64,000 nucleotides of DNA, from the NCBI GenBank assembly GCA_003246625.1, contig QJZR01000013.1:217785-281784 (forward strand). The letters are read 5' to 3'. The notes beneath the pieces are model-generated. The model searched no databases. It was not told the DNA's origin and saw only the letters and a list, made by a program, of their open reading frames with translations. Shown here in pieces: positions 1 to 8,906 of the stretch (its first letter is position 1; the number at the start of each line of letters is the position of its first letter). The translations under genes were made by a program, and so were the position numbers. This stretch comes from Alphaproteobacteria bacterium (GTDB lineage Bacteria; Pseudomonadota; Alphaproteobacteria; Rhodospirillales; Rhodospirillaceae).

Positions 1-585
1 CATGAACAGCAGCAGCGCGCCGAAGATCGGGTACAGCCGCCCGATGATCTTGTCGATCGGCAGGATGGTGGCGAGGAAGTAGTAGGCGAAAATGATCGCC
101 ACCCACGCGCCCACCGGCAGACCGGTCATCTTGGACAGCAGCTTGCCCGGCCCGAGGACGAAGACGATGCCCACCAGCAGCAGCAGAATCACCGAGAAGT
201 AGTTCATGAACTGCTTGAAGATAGGCCCGAGCTCGCGGCCGACGACGTTCGGCACGCTTTCGCCGTTGGACCGCAGCGACAGCATGCCCGCGAAGTAGTC
301 GTGCACCGCGCCGGCGAAGATGCAGCCGATGACGATCCACAACAGCGCGGACGGTCCGTAAAGGGCACCCAGAATCGGTCCGAAGATCGGCCCCAGGCCG
401 GCGATGTTCAGCAATTGCACCAGCCAGACCTTGTAGGTCGGCATCGGCACGTAGTCGACCCCGTCCGCCATGGCGACGGCGGGGACGGCACGGCTGGGAT
501 CGGGACCGAAAATACGGTCGATCAAAGTACCGTAAATGAAGTAACCCGCGATCAGCAGGCCTACGCACGCAAAGAAGAGAACCAT
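1..585 (-). CDS. cstA: CstA-type carbon starvation protein / peptide-pyruvate transporter (5' part only)
   Basis: The reading frame from the ATG at 585 gives 195 residues and runs off the left edge, so only the N-terminal part is present. It is a multispanning inner-membrane protein of the CstA family, whose members import peptides or pyruvate when carbon is scarce. Family-typical stretches are QLLNIAGLGPIFGPILGAL, followed by GCIFAGAVHDYFAGMLSLR, and at least four hydrophobic segments can be seen. An AGGAG ribosome site lies about 7 bases before the ATG. The substrate cannot be told from this fragment. Confidence 0.9.
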   Translation of the reverse strand, partial: MVLFFACVGLLIAGYFIYGTLIDRIFGPDPSRAVPAVAMADGVDYVPMPTYKVWLVQLLNIAGLGPIFGPILGALYGPSALLWIVIGCIFAGAVHDYFAGMLSLRSNGESVPNVVGRELGPIFKQFMNYFSVILLLLVGIVFVLGPGKLLSKMTGLPVGAWVAIIFAYYFLATILPIDKIIGRLYPIFGALLLFM

Positions 586-827
586 CGGACGTCTCCTGAG
601 GTCACTCCCCCCCGATGGGGGCGACGTCGTGTTTGAGTCTGTTTCTCTGGGGCTTCCCCCTGGCGTGGGTGCGTTGATGACACCGAATTTGGTTTTTGCC
701 AGTTTCCCCCAACCGGAAAACTTTCCGCCCATGCCGGGAAATATTCAATATTTTTTTCGCCTAAAAATATCCCTGTTATTTCAACGTTTTGAGAAGTAAA
801 AACCTAGGGTTTTTCGTAACAACGACA

Positions 828-860
828 CAGCCGCCCCACCCGTAAGGGTGTGAGCGGCTG
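828..860 (-). terminator. Hairpin downstream of the chemoreceptor gene; rest of the 586-890 gap
   Basis: CAGCCGC (828-834) pairs with GCGGCTG (854-860), and the inner CACCC/GGGTG bases extend the stem. It lies 30 bases past the stop of the minus-strand chemoreceptor gene. A second near-palindrome, AAAAACC-TA-GGGTTTTT, lies at 797-814 and would supply the U-rich tail. The remainder of the 305-base gap is an AT-rich stretch (about 720-800) and the leader of the leftward cstA gene. I see no gene in it. Confidence 0.5.
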
Positions 861-890
861 CGATTCTTAGAATTTTTCCGGTTAAGAACT

Positions 891-2570
891 TCAGGCGGCG
901 CGGATTTCCGCGAGAAAACGTCCAACCACGGCGTTCAAGGCCTCGGTGTCGGCGGACAGCCCCGTCGCGGCGCCCCGGATCTGTTCGCTGGCGGCGGCGA
1001 CGTGGGCGGCGGCCTGGGAGACCTGGCCGACGTTGGCGCGCATTTCCTCGGTGACGCGGGCCGCTTCGTGGACGTTGACGGAGATGTCCTGGGTCGCCGC
1101 CTGCTGCTGTTCGACCGCCGCGCCGATTTCCGAGGTGGCGGCGTTCAGGTGCTGGATCACCGAAGCGATGTCGGCGATCAGGGTGGCGGCGCCGTTGGTG
1201 TGTTCCTGGATCGACGAGATCTGCTGGGCGATTTCCTCGGTCGCCCGGGAGGTCTGGTTGGCCAGGGACTTCACCTCGCCCGCGACCACGGCGAAGCCCT
1301 TGCCCGCCTCGCCCGCGCGCGCCGCCTCGATGGTGGCGTTCAAGGCGAGAAGGTTGGTCTGGTTGGCGATGTCGTTGATCAGGTCGAGCACGGTGCCGAT
1401 GCCGCGGGTTTCCTCGTCCAGGGCCGACATCGAGGTTTTCGCCTCGTCGATGCGGGTCTTGACGGTGTTGGTGATCTCCCCCGATTCCCCGGCCTGGCGG
1501 CGGATTTCCCCGACCGAGGCGAAGAGTTCCTCGGCGGCGGCAGCCACCGTCTGGACGTTGCTGGCGGCGTGTTCGGCGGCGCGCGCCGCCGCGTTGGTGC
1601 GGGCGTCGCTCGCCTGCGCTGCCTCGGAAAGGGTGTCGGCGGCCTGCTTCATGTCGCCGACCGATTTGCCGAGCGCTCCGGCGACCTGCGCGATGGCCTG
1701 CTCGAAGCCGCCGCACAGGCGCGCGATGCGTTCGCCGCGGGCGGCGCGGGCGGCTTCCTCCTCCCGTTCGTGGCGCAGCGCCTGGGCGCGGGCGCGGGCG
1801 GTGTCGCGGAAGGATTGCAGCGCGCGGGCGATGTCCCCCATTTCGTCGTCGCGCTGGGTGCCGGAAATCTCGGTGTCGAGGTCGCCGCCCTCCAGGGATT
1901 TCATCTCGCCGATGGCGGCCTTCAGCGGGCCGATGATCGACCGCGACATCGCCACGGCGAGAAGGCCGCAAAGTCCCAGAATCGCCGCCAGGACCACGGC
2001 TTCCAGCTCGACCCGCGACAGGAACTCGGCCTGGATGTCGTCGATGTAGACGCCGGTGCCGATCATCCAGCCCCACGGCGCGAACGACGCCGACCAGGCG
2101 ACCTTGTCCTTGGCGGCGGCGTCCTTGGTCTGCTTCCAGCCGTAGCGCACCACGCCGCCGCCGTTCTTGGCGACGCGGACCAGTTCTTGGATCATGTAAA
2201 GGCCGTTGGCGTCCTGCAACGACCACAGGTTCTTGCCTTCGAGTTCGGGGCGCATGCCGTGGGCGACGTTGATGCCGTTTTCGTCGTAGGCGAAGATGTA
2301 TTCGTTGCCGGAAAAGCGCAAAGCCCGCAGGGCCTCCAGGGCCTGGCGCTTGGCCTCGGCCTCGGACAGGTCCCCCGACGCGGCGCGAGCCTGGATGCGG
2401 GCGACGATGCTGACCGAGCTGTCCACCACGGCGCGGACCTGCTGCACGCGGCCGTCGTAGACGTCTTCCCAGGTCGCGGCCAGGTGGAAGGCGGAAAGAC
2501 CGATCGCGGACAGGAACAGGGCGACGGTCGGAAGCAGAATGCGCGTGGCGATGCGCAGCCGAGGAAGCAT
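891..2570 (-). CDS. Methyl-accepting chemotaxis protein with single Cache sensor domain
   Basis: A 559-residue chemoreceptor. It has a membrane segment at about 8-30, a periplasmic single-Cache domain at about 35-185 (including [17 protein letters not shown] and [12 protein letters not shown]), a second membrane segment at about 190-212, a HAMP linker ([14 protein letters not shown] onward) and a cytoplasmic signalling coiled coil. The hairpin tip that binds CheA/CheW contains [19 protein letters not shown] and [15 protein letters not shown]. sCache domains of this sort bind small organic acids, but the ligand cannot be deduced here. It is a single gene, divergent from serC and followed by a hairpin. 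Confidence 0.93.
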   Translation of the reverse strand: MLPRLRIATRILLPTVALFLSAIGLSAFHLAATWEDVYDGRVQQVRAVVDSSVSIVARIQARAASGDLSEAEAKRQALEALRALRFSGNEYIFAYDENGINVAHGMRPELEGKNLWSLQDANGLYMIQELVRVAKNGGGVVRYGWKQTKDAAAKDKVAWSASFAPWGWMIGTGVYIDDIQAEFLSRVELEAVVLAAILGLCGLLAVAMSRSIIGPLKAAIGEMKSLEGGDLDTEISGTQRDDEMGDIARALQSFRDTARARAQALRHEREEEAARAARGERIARLCGGFEQAIAQVAGALGKSVGDMKQAADTLSEAAQASDARTNAAARAAEHAASNVQTVAAAAEELFASVGEIRRQAGESGEITNTVKTRIDEAKTSMSALDEETRGIGTVLDLINDIANQTNLLALNATIEAARAGEAGKGFAVVAGEVKSLANQTSRATEEIAQQISSIQEHTNGAATLIADIASVIQHLNAATSEIGAAVEQQQAATQDISVNVHEAARVTEEMRANVGQVSQAAAHVAAASEQIRGAATGLSADTEALNAVVGRFLAEIRAA

Positions 2571-2744
2571 GGTTCGGTCTCCGGGAATTGGGTCGTTCGG
2601 CGAGGGGTTCGCCGCGAGGAGGCGGTGTTATACCCCCAGGGGGCGGGGCTTGGAATGATTATTTAGAGAAATTTCCCATGATTTTCCGGTTGTTCTTCAA
2701 GGTTTTCGAGCCATTGTGAACGGGCGGCGCGGCCGGGTTTGCAA

Positions 2745-2774
2745 TTGACGAGGGACGGCGGGCTTTCGTATAAA
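2745..2774 (+). promoter_or_regulatory. Sigma70-type promoter of serC-serA
   Basis: TTGACG (2745-2750) and TATAAA (2769-2774) are separated by 18 bases. Transcription would start near 2781, exactly at the first base of the GGGCCGCGG stem of the leader. This is the best consensus promoter in the window. Confidence 0.6.
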
Positions 2775-2780
2775 GCGTGT

Positions 2781-2830
2781 GGGCCGCGGTCCCCCAACGG
2801 GCCGCCAAGCCCTTCTGCAATGGAAGGGAG
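2781..2830 (+). ncRNA. Structured serC 5' leader (candidate serC RNA motif)
   Basis: Two consecutive stem-loops fill the short leader. In 2786-2805, GCGGTCCC pairs with GGGCCGC with one bulged T and a CCAAC loop. In 2810-2828, CCCTTC pairs with GAAGGG. The second stem contains part of the purine-rich ribosome site GGAAGGGAG (2822-2830) of serC, so it could limit translation initiation. A conserved cis-acting 'serC motif' has been described upstream of alphaproteobacterial serC genes. Assigning this leader to that family is inference from position and structure, not from a covariance model. Confidence 0.45.
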
Positions 2831-2836
2831 ATATCC

Positions 2837-4003
<1,167 letters not shown>

Positions 4004-4016
4004 GGTCTGTTCGCGC

Positions 4017-4041
4017 GGGACCCGGAGTTCCTCCGGGTCCC
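4017..4041 (+). terminator. Strong hairpin between serC and serA
   Basis: GGGACCCGGAG (4017-4027) pairs perfectly with CTCCGGGTCCC (4031-4041) around a TTC loop. CTTTTGCCGTTTTT follows within 25 bases. It may act as a partial terminator that lowers serA relative to serC, or as an RNA stabiliser. The U-tract is not immediately adjacent to the stem. Confidence 0.55.
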
Positions 4042-4088
4042 GGCGTTATCCTTTTGCCGTTTTTCCTCTCCGCCAGGGAGCCTTCCCC

Positions 4089-5663
4089 ATGCTGAAAGTT
4101 CTGATTTCCGACAAGATGAGCCCGCTCGCCGAGCAGATTTTCAAGGAGCGCGGCCTCGAAGTCGACTACAAGCCCGGCATGACCCCGGACGAACTCAAGG
4201 CCTGCATCGGCGAATACGACGGTCTGGCCATCCGTTCCGACACCAAGGTCAAGGCCGACGTCATCGCCGCCGCCGCCAATCTTAAGGTGGTCGGCCGCGC
4301 CGGTATCGGCGTCGACAACGTCGATATCCCCGCCGCCACCGCCAAGGGCGTGGTGGTGATGAACACCCCGTTCGGCAACTCGATCACCACCGCCGAGCAC
4401 GCCGTCGCGATGATGATGGCGCTGGCCCGCGACATTCCGCAGGCTTCCGCCTCCACCCACGCCGGCAAGTGGGAAAAGTCGAAGTTCATGGGCGTCGAGC
4501 TGTTCGGCAAGACCCTGGGCGTGATCGGCAGCGGCAACATCGGTTCCCGCGTCGCCGAGCGTGCCCTCGGCCTGAAGATGCGGGTGGTCGCCTTCGACCC
4601 CTACCTGTCGCCGGAACGCGCCAAGGACCTGGGCGTCGAGAAGGTGGAGCTGGACGAACTGTTCGCCCGTTCCGACTTCATCACCCTGCATACCCCGCTG
4701 ACCGATTCGACCCGCGGCATCATCTCGGAGAAGTCCTTCGCCAAGATGAAGGCGGGCGTGCGCATCATCAACTGCGCGCGCGGCGGCCTGGTCGACGAGG
4801 CGGCGCTCAAGGCGGCCCTGGACGACGGCCGGGTGGCGGGCGCGGCGCTCGACGTGTTCGAGGAGGAACCGGCCAAGCAGAACATCCTGTTCGGCCACCC
4901 CAAGGTGATCTGCACGCCGCACCTCGGCGCCTCGACCAAGGAAGCGCAGGTCAACGTCGCGGTGCAGGTGGCGGAACAGATTTCCGACTTCCTGCTGACC
5001 GGCGCGGTGACCAACGCCATCAACATGCCCTCGGTTTCCGCCGAGGACGCGCCGAAGCTGCGCCCCTACATGAAGCTGGTCGAATACCTGGGCAGCTTCG
5101 CCGGGCAGATCACCCGCACCGGCATCAAGGCGGTGACCATCGAGTACGAGGGCATGGTTTCCGACCTCAACACCAAGCCCCTGACCGCGATCGTGTTGTC
5201 CGGCCTGCTGCGGCCGATGCTGGATTCGGTGAACATGGTCTCCGCCCCCGCGGTGGCGAAGGAGCGCAACATCTCCCTCTCCGAGACCAAGCGGGAGACC
5301 TGCGCCGAATACCAGACCCTGGTCAAGCTGACGGTGACCACCGAGACGCAGACCCGCTCGGTCTCCGGCACCTTGTTCGCGGGCAAGCCGCGTCTGGTCG
5401 AGGTCAACGGCATCCCGGTGGAGGCGGAGTTCGCCCCCCACATGCTGTTCTTCACCAACAAGGACAAGCCCGGCCTGATCGGCAAGATCGGTTCCGCCCT
5501 CGGCCTCGCCGGGGTGAATATCGCGACCTTCCACCTGGGCCGCAACGCGGTGGGCGAGGACGCGGTGGCGCTGGTGCAGATCGACGGCGCGCTGAAGTCC
5601 GATACCCTGGATTCGCTGCGCGCCGTGCCCAACGTGGTGCGGGTCGAGGCGCTGCACTTCTAA
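4089..5663 (+). CDS. serA: D-3-phosphoglycerate dehydrogenase (long form with ACT domain)
   Basis: A 524-residue enzyme that oxidises 3-phosphoglycerate to 3-phosphohydroxypyruvate with NAD, the first committed step of serine synthesis. The catalytic domain has the nucleotide-binding GVIGSGNIGSRVA (GSGNIG at 147-152), Arg231 in NCARGGLVDE and His278 in CTPHLGAST. An intervening ASB-type domain follows, then a C-terminal ACT domain from about residue 450 (FFTNKDKPGLIGKIGSAL), which in this family binds serine for feedback control. CAGGGAG precedes the ATG at 4089. It pairs with serC upstream. Confidence 0.96.
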   Translation: MLKVLISDKMSPLAEQIFKERGLEVDYKPGMTPDELKACIGEYDGLAIRSDTKVKADVIAAAANLKVVGRAGIGVDNVDIPAATAKGVVVMNTPFGNSITTAEHAVAMMMALARDIPQASASTHAGKWEKSKFMGVELFGKTLGVIGSGNIGSRVAERALGLKMRVVAFDPYLSPERAKDLGVEKVELDELFARSDFITLHTPLTDSTRGIISEKSFAKMKAGVRIINCARGGLVDEAALKAALDDGRVAGAALDVFEEEPAKQNILFGHPKVICTPHLGASTKEAQVNVAVQVAEQISDFLLTGAVTNAINMPSVSAEDAPKLRPYMKLVEYLGSFAGQITRTGIKAVTIEYEGMVSDLNTKPLTAIVLSGLLRPMLDSVNMVSAPAVAKERNISLSETKRETCAEYQTLVKLTVTTETQTRSVSGTLFAGKPRLVEVNGIPVEAEFAPHMLFFTNKDKPGLIGKIGSALGLAGVNIATFHLGRNAVGEDAVALVQIDGALKSDTLDSLRAVPNVVRVEALHF

Positions 5664-5691
5664 GCCCCGGCTTCGGGACAACACGATTTCG

Positions 5692-5718
5692 CCGCCGCCC
5701 CTCGGGGCGGCGGTTTTT
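5692..5718 (+). terminator. Rho-independent terminator after serA
   Basis: CCGCCGCCCC (5692-5701) pairs with GGGGCGGCGG (5704-5713) around a two-base loop and is followed directly by TTTTT. It lies 28 bases past the serA stop codon. Confidence 0.85.
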
Positions 5719-5811
5719 CTATGCGCGGCGTTTCGCCCACATGGCTTCGAAGGCGTCCTCCAGGGCGCGGGCCTGGGCCTTCGGGTCGAACGCCGACAAG
5801 ACGGGCGGCAT
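5719..5811 (-). pseudogene. Possible remnant of an unidentified gene's 3' end
   Basis: On the minus strand a 30-residue frame (MPPVLSAFDPKA... to ...AMWAKRRA, ATG at 5811, TAG at 5719) has a protein-like, amphipathic composition. It remains open upstream without a convincing start or ribosome site. It sits tail-to-tail against the serA terminator. It could be the C-terminal scrap of a lost gene, a tiny unrecognised protein, or chance. I do not recognise the family. Confidence 0.18.
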
Positions 5812-5907
5812 GATGCCTTCGGTTGCGGGGCCGTCCCGATAATCTTTTCGCGGGGCGCGGAGACGGCGGAGAGGTCCTTTTGATGCGGAATCCGTGTCGT
5901 TCGGCGC

Positions 5908-5970
5908 GTGTCGCGGCGGTCCGGATTGGCTATAGTGGTCGGGCAGTTTTCGCGTGCCCGCAGGGGCACG
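5908..5970 (+). promoter_or_regulatory. Putative promoter and leader hairpin of the tartrate dehydrogenase gene
   Basis: A TATAGT -10-like box (5931-5936) has a weak -35 (GTGTCG, 5908-5913) 17 bases upstream. Downstream in the leader, CGTGCCC (5953-5959) pairs perfectly with GGGCACG (5964-5970) around a four-base loop. The hairpin ends about 13 bases before the AGGAGGT ribosome site. Confidence 0.35.
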
Positions 5971-5994
5971 GTGTCGTTTCACCAGGAGGTTTCG

Positions 5995-7068
5995 ATGAAA
6001 GACCGCAGCTATACCATTGCCGTCATCCCGGGCGACGGCATCGGCAAGGAAGTGATGCCGGAAGGGGTGCGCGTGCTCGAGGCGGCGGCGCGCAAGTTCG
6101 GTTTTGCCCTGAACCTTCAGGATCATGACTTCGCCAGCTGCGATTATTACGTGAAGCACGGCAAGATGATGCCCGACGACTGGCAGGAACGGGTCGGCAA
6201 GGCGGACGCGATCTTCTTCGGCGCGGTCGGCTGGCCGGACACGGTGCCCGATCACATCTCGCTGTGGGGCTCGCTGTTGCAGTTCCGCCGCGTCTTCGAC
6301 CAGTACGTCAACCTGCGCCCGGTGCGTCTGATGCCCGGCGTGCCCTGCCCGCTGGCGGGGCGCGAGCCGGGCAGCATCGACTTCCTGGTGGTGCGCGAGA
6401 ACACCGAGGGCGAGTACTCCTCGGTCGGCGGCAAGATGTTCGCCGGAACCGAGCGCGAGGTGGTGATCCAGGAAACCGTGATGAGCCGCGTCGGCGTCGA
6501 CCGTATCCTCAAGTTCGCCTTCGAGCTGGCCGCGTCGCGGCCGAAGAAGCACCTGACCTCGGCCACCAAGTCGAACGGCATCGCCATCACCATGCCCTAT
6601 TGGGATGAGCGGGTGGAAGAAATGGCGAAGTCCTTCCCCGGCGTGAAGCACGACAAGTACCACATCGACATCCTCACCGCGAATTTCGTGCTTCATCCCG
6701 ACCGCTTCGACGTGGTGGTCGGTTCCAACCTGTTCGGCGACATCCTGTCCGACCTTGGCCCCGCCTGCGCCGGGACCATCGGCATCGCGCCGTCGGCCAA
6801 CATCAACCCGACGCGGCGGATGCCCTCGCTGTTCGAGCCGGTGCACGGCTCCGCCCCCGACATCGCGGGTAAGGGCATCGCCAACCCGATCGGTCAGATC
6901 TGGTCGGCGGCGATGATGCTGGACTTCCTGGGCGAGGCGGAGGCCGCCGCCGCCATCGTCGCGGCGATCGAAGCCGTGGTGGTGCAGCCCGCCTTGCGCA
7001 CCGGCGACCTCAAGGGCACCGCGAACACCGCGCAGTGCGGCGCGGCGATTCTCAAGGCGCTGGGGTGA
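5995..7068 (+). CDS. Tartrate dehydrogenase / D-malate dehydrogenase (decarboxylating)
   Basis: A 357-residue member of the isocitrate/isopropylmalate dehydrogenase superfamily. It keeps the IAVIPGDGIGKEV N-terminus, the arginine-rich substrate segment (LRPVRLMPG), the ENTEGEYSSVGG loop and the metal/NAD region NLFGDILSDLGPA ... FEPVHGSAPDIAGKG. The YYVKHGKMMPDDW segment and the absence of LeuB-specific context point to the TtuC/DmlA branch, which oxidises D-malate or tartrate using NAD and Mn. An excellent AGGAGGT site precedes the ATG at 5995. It stands alone and converges on modD. A 3-isopropylmalate dehydrogenase is the less likely alternative. Confidence 0.85.
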   Translation: MKDRSYTIAVIPGDGIGKEVMPEGVRVLEAAARKFGFALNLQDHDFASCDYYVKHGKMMPDDWQERVGKADAIFFGAVGWPDTVPDHISLWGSLLQFRRVFDQYVNLRPVRLMPGVPCPLAGREPGSIDFLVVRENTEGEYSSVGGKMFAGTEREVVIQETVMSRVGVDRILKFAFELAASRPKKHLTSATKSNGIAITMPYWDERVEEMAKSFPGVKHDKYHIDILTANFVLHPDRFDVVVGSNLFGDILSDLGPACAGTIGIAPSANINPTRRMPSLFEPVHGSAPDIAGKGIANPIGQIWSAAMMLDFLGEAEAAAAIVAAIEAVVVQPALRTGDLKGTANTAQCGAAILKALG

Positions 7069-7073
7069 ACGCC

Positions 7074-7186
7074 AGGCCGGGCGCTGCCCGGACCCCATGC
7101 GTATTCGAAGAAAAGGGCCCCCGCGAGGGAGGCCCTTTTTCTTCGAACAGGTTCGGGAGGTCCGGAGGGGGAGTCCCTGTCCTGAC
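7074..7186 (-). repeat. Structured intergenic element, copy A (inverted relative to copies B and C)
   Basis: Read on the minus strand this matches copies B and C: a start resembling GTCAGGACAGGG, a central stem from TTCGAAGAAAAAGGGCC to GGCCCTTTTCTTCGAA (7104-7147), then ATGGGGTCCGGGC and a final CCGGGC/GCCCGG hairpin. The central stem has A and T runs on opposite ends, so it can end transcription in both directions. It fills the gap between the convergent tartrate dehydrogenase and modD genes. Confidence 0.75.
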
Positions 7187-7188
7187 GC

Positions 7189-8034
7189 TCATGCCTGGGT
7201 GATCGTCACCTGGACGTCGGCGGGCCTGGCGGTATAGGGCGACGAGGTGACCAGCACCTGCGCCCCGGCGTGGGCATAATCGGCGGCGTTGGCGGCGGTG
7301 ACGCCGCCCGCCGCCGCGATCACCGGCTGCGGCCCTTCGCTGTTCGTCAGCAGGTTGGTCAGGCGGGCGACCTCCAGCGGCGGGAACTTTTCCAGTTGCA
7401 GGACGTTGGCGCCGCAATCGCGGGCGATCAGCGCGTCCTCGATCGACTTCACCTCGACGACGATGCTGCGTTCCGGGTTGCGCCGCCGCAGTTCGGTGAC
7501 CTGGCGCTTCAGGGCGTCCTCGCCGCCGAAGACGCGGTGTTCGGGGAACAGCAGGATGGTGTCGGACAGGCCGCAGCGGTGCATCGTCGCGCCGGCGACG
7601 CAAATCGCCTTGGCCGACAGGGCGCGGGTGCCGGGCACCGCCTTGCGGGTGCAGGCGACGATGGCGGCGGGGTCGACGGTGCGCGCCGCGTCGATGATGG
7701 CGCGCACCGCGGTGGCGACGCCCGAGGTCCACTCCACCAGGGTTTGCGCCACTTTCCACCCGGCGAGGATCGCCTCGGCGCGGCCTTCGCCCTCCAGCAG
7801 CGGGGTGCCCGCCGCGACGGTGCGGCCGCTGGGGACCAGCAGCCAGGCCCGCGCTCCCAGCATTTCCAGCAGGCGGACGGCTTCCTCGGTGCAGCAGGCG
7901 ACCATGCGGTCGCGGGCGGAGAAGGCGATGTGGCCGGTTTTTTCGCCGATTTCCAGGGAACGGGTGGTGAGGTCGCCGTAGGGGATGTCCTCGGCGAGCA
8001 GGGCTTGCAGAACGGAATCCGGGATATGATGCAT
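7189..8034 (-). CDS. modD: ModD, NadC-like pyrophosphorylase linked to molybdenum
   Basis: A 281-residue protein of the quinolinate/nicotinate phosphoribosyltransferase fold. The ACTRKAVPGTR motif is shared with NadC, while LSDTILLFPEHRVF and the overall pattern fit ModD, a paralogue usually found with molybdate transport genes and whose reaction is not established. It has an N-terminal mixed domain and a C-terminal barrel ending VIAAAGGVTAANAADYAHAGA. The ATG is at 8034, with AAGGACC about 10 bases upstream. No modABC genes are nearby, and the upstream Mop-box-like palindrome supports molybdenum-responsive expression. NadC is the alternative. Confidence 0.8.
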   Translation of the reverse strand: MHHIPDSVLQALLAEDIPYGDLTTRSLEIGEKTGHIAFSARDRMVACCTEEAVRLLEMLGARAWLLVPSGRTVAAGTPLLEGEGRAEAILAGWKVAQTLVEWTSGVATAVRAIIDAARTVDPAAIVACTRKAVPGTRALSAKAICVAGATMHRCGLSDTILLFPEHRVFGGEDALKRQVTELRRRNPERSIVVEVKSIEDALIARDCGANVLQLEKFPPLEVARLTNLLTNSEGPQPVIAAAGGVTAANAADYAHAGAQVLVTSSPYTARPADVQVTITQA

Positions 8035-8057
8035 GGGCGCGGTCCTTGTCGGGAAGC

Positions 8058-8082
8058 CGTTATGTGTGTCGTGTATATGACG
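8058..8082 (-). promoter_or_regulatory. Mop-box-like operator upstream of modD
   Basis: The arms CGTTATGTG and, inverted, CGTCATATACA form an imperfect 25-base dyad 24 bases before the modD start. This resembles the CGTTATAT-type half-sites bound by ModE/MopA/MopB molybdate regulators. The assignment rests on the match plus the identity of the downstream gene. Confidence 0.45.
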
Positions 8083-8136
8083 CAGAAAAACGCTTTATCC
8101 GGGACAAGCAAACCTTGGACCATCCGGCGGGATGGA

Positions 8137-8793
8137 TCAGGATTCTTCGCCTTCGGTCAACCCCATGCGTGCCGCCGCGATCACCGCGCTGGTGCGGTTG
8201 GGCACGCCGAGCGACTTCAGGATGGCGGTGACGTGCAGCTTCACCGTGCCCTCGGACAGGTCGAGGGTCTGGGCGATGTCGCGGTTGGACAGCCCCTTCG
8301 CCACCAGTCGCAGCACGTCCATTTGCCGGGGGGTGAGGGAGGCGGCGGGGTTTCCCGTCTCGCCCTGGCCGTCGTCGGCGGAGGGGGAGGCGTCGTCGAG
8401 GACGAGCGGCGGAATGTAGTGGCCGCCCGACAGCACCAGGTTGATCGCGTGGATCATCACCGAACTCGACGAGGTCTTGGGGATGAAGCCGCGGGCCCCG
8501 GCGCGCATCGCGGTGGTGATCAGGGCGCGGTCGATCAGGGCGGAGAGGATGACCACCGGCACTTCCGGGCGCTCGGTGCGCAGGGCGCGCAGGGCTTCCT
8601 CCCACGGCAGGCCGGGCATGCGGATGTCGAGCAGGACGAGGTCGAGGCCTTGGGTGGCGCGCGCCAGGTCGAGGGCTTCGCGGTGGTCTCCCGCGGTGAG
8701 ACAGCGGGTTCCGGGGGCAAGGTGGTGCAGCACCATCGACAAGCCGTCGCGGAACAATTCGTGGTCGTCGGCAATCAGAACCGTGTAGGACAC
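8137..8793 (-). CDS. NarL/FixJ-family response regulator
   Basis: A 218-residue two-domain regulator. The receiver (1-120) has the acidic pair D9-D10, the phospho-acceptor D56 in LVLLDIRMPG and the conserved Lys in GFIPKTSS. A LuxR-type helix-turn-helix follows at about 150-210 (LTPRQMDVLRLVAKGLSNRDIA, then GTVKLHVTAILKSLG). It should bind DNA when phosphorylated. It lies 113 bases downstream of a histidine kinase on the same strand, which is the likely partner. Targets are unknown, though modD follows. Confidence 0.9.
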   Translation of the reverse strand: MSYTVLIADDHELFRDGLSMVLHHLAPGTRCLTAGDHREALDLARATQGLDLVLLDIRMPGLPWEEALRALRTERPEVPVVILSALIDRALITTAMRAGARGFIPKTSSSSVMIHAINLVLSGGHYIPPLVLDDASPSADDGQGETGNPAASLTPRQMDVLRLVAKGLSNRDIAQTLDLSEGTVKLHVTAILKSLGVPNRTSAVIAAARMGLTEGEES

Positions 8794-8906
8794 AGCGCGG
8801 TCAATCCCATCAAAAACTCGGCCCGGAAGCCGTGGGGCGCGGGCGCCGAAACTATCGGCGCGACCTCGAAGATTAGCGAATAAGCACCGGAGGTCAAAGG
8901 ATTAAA

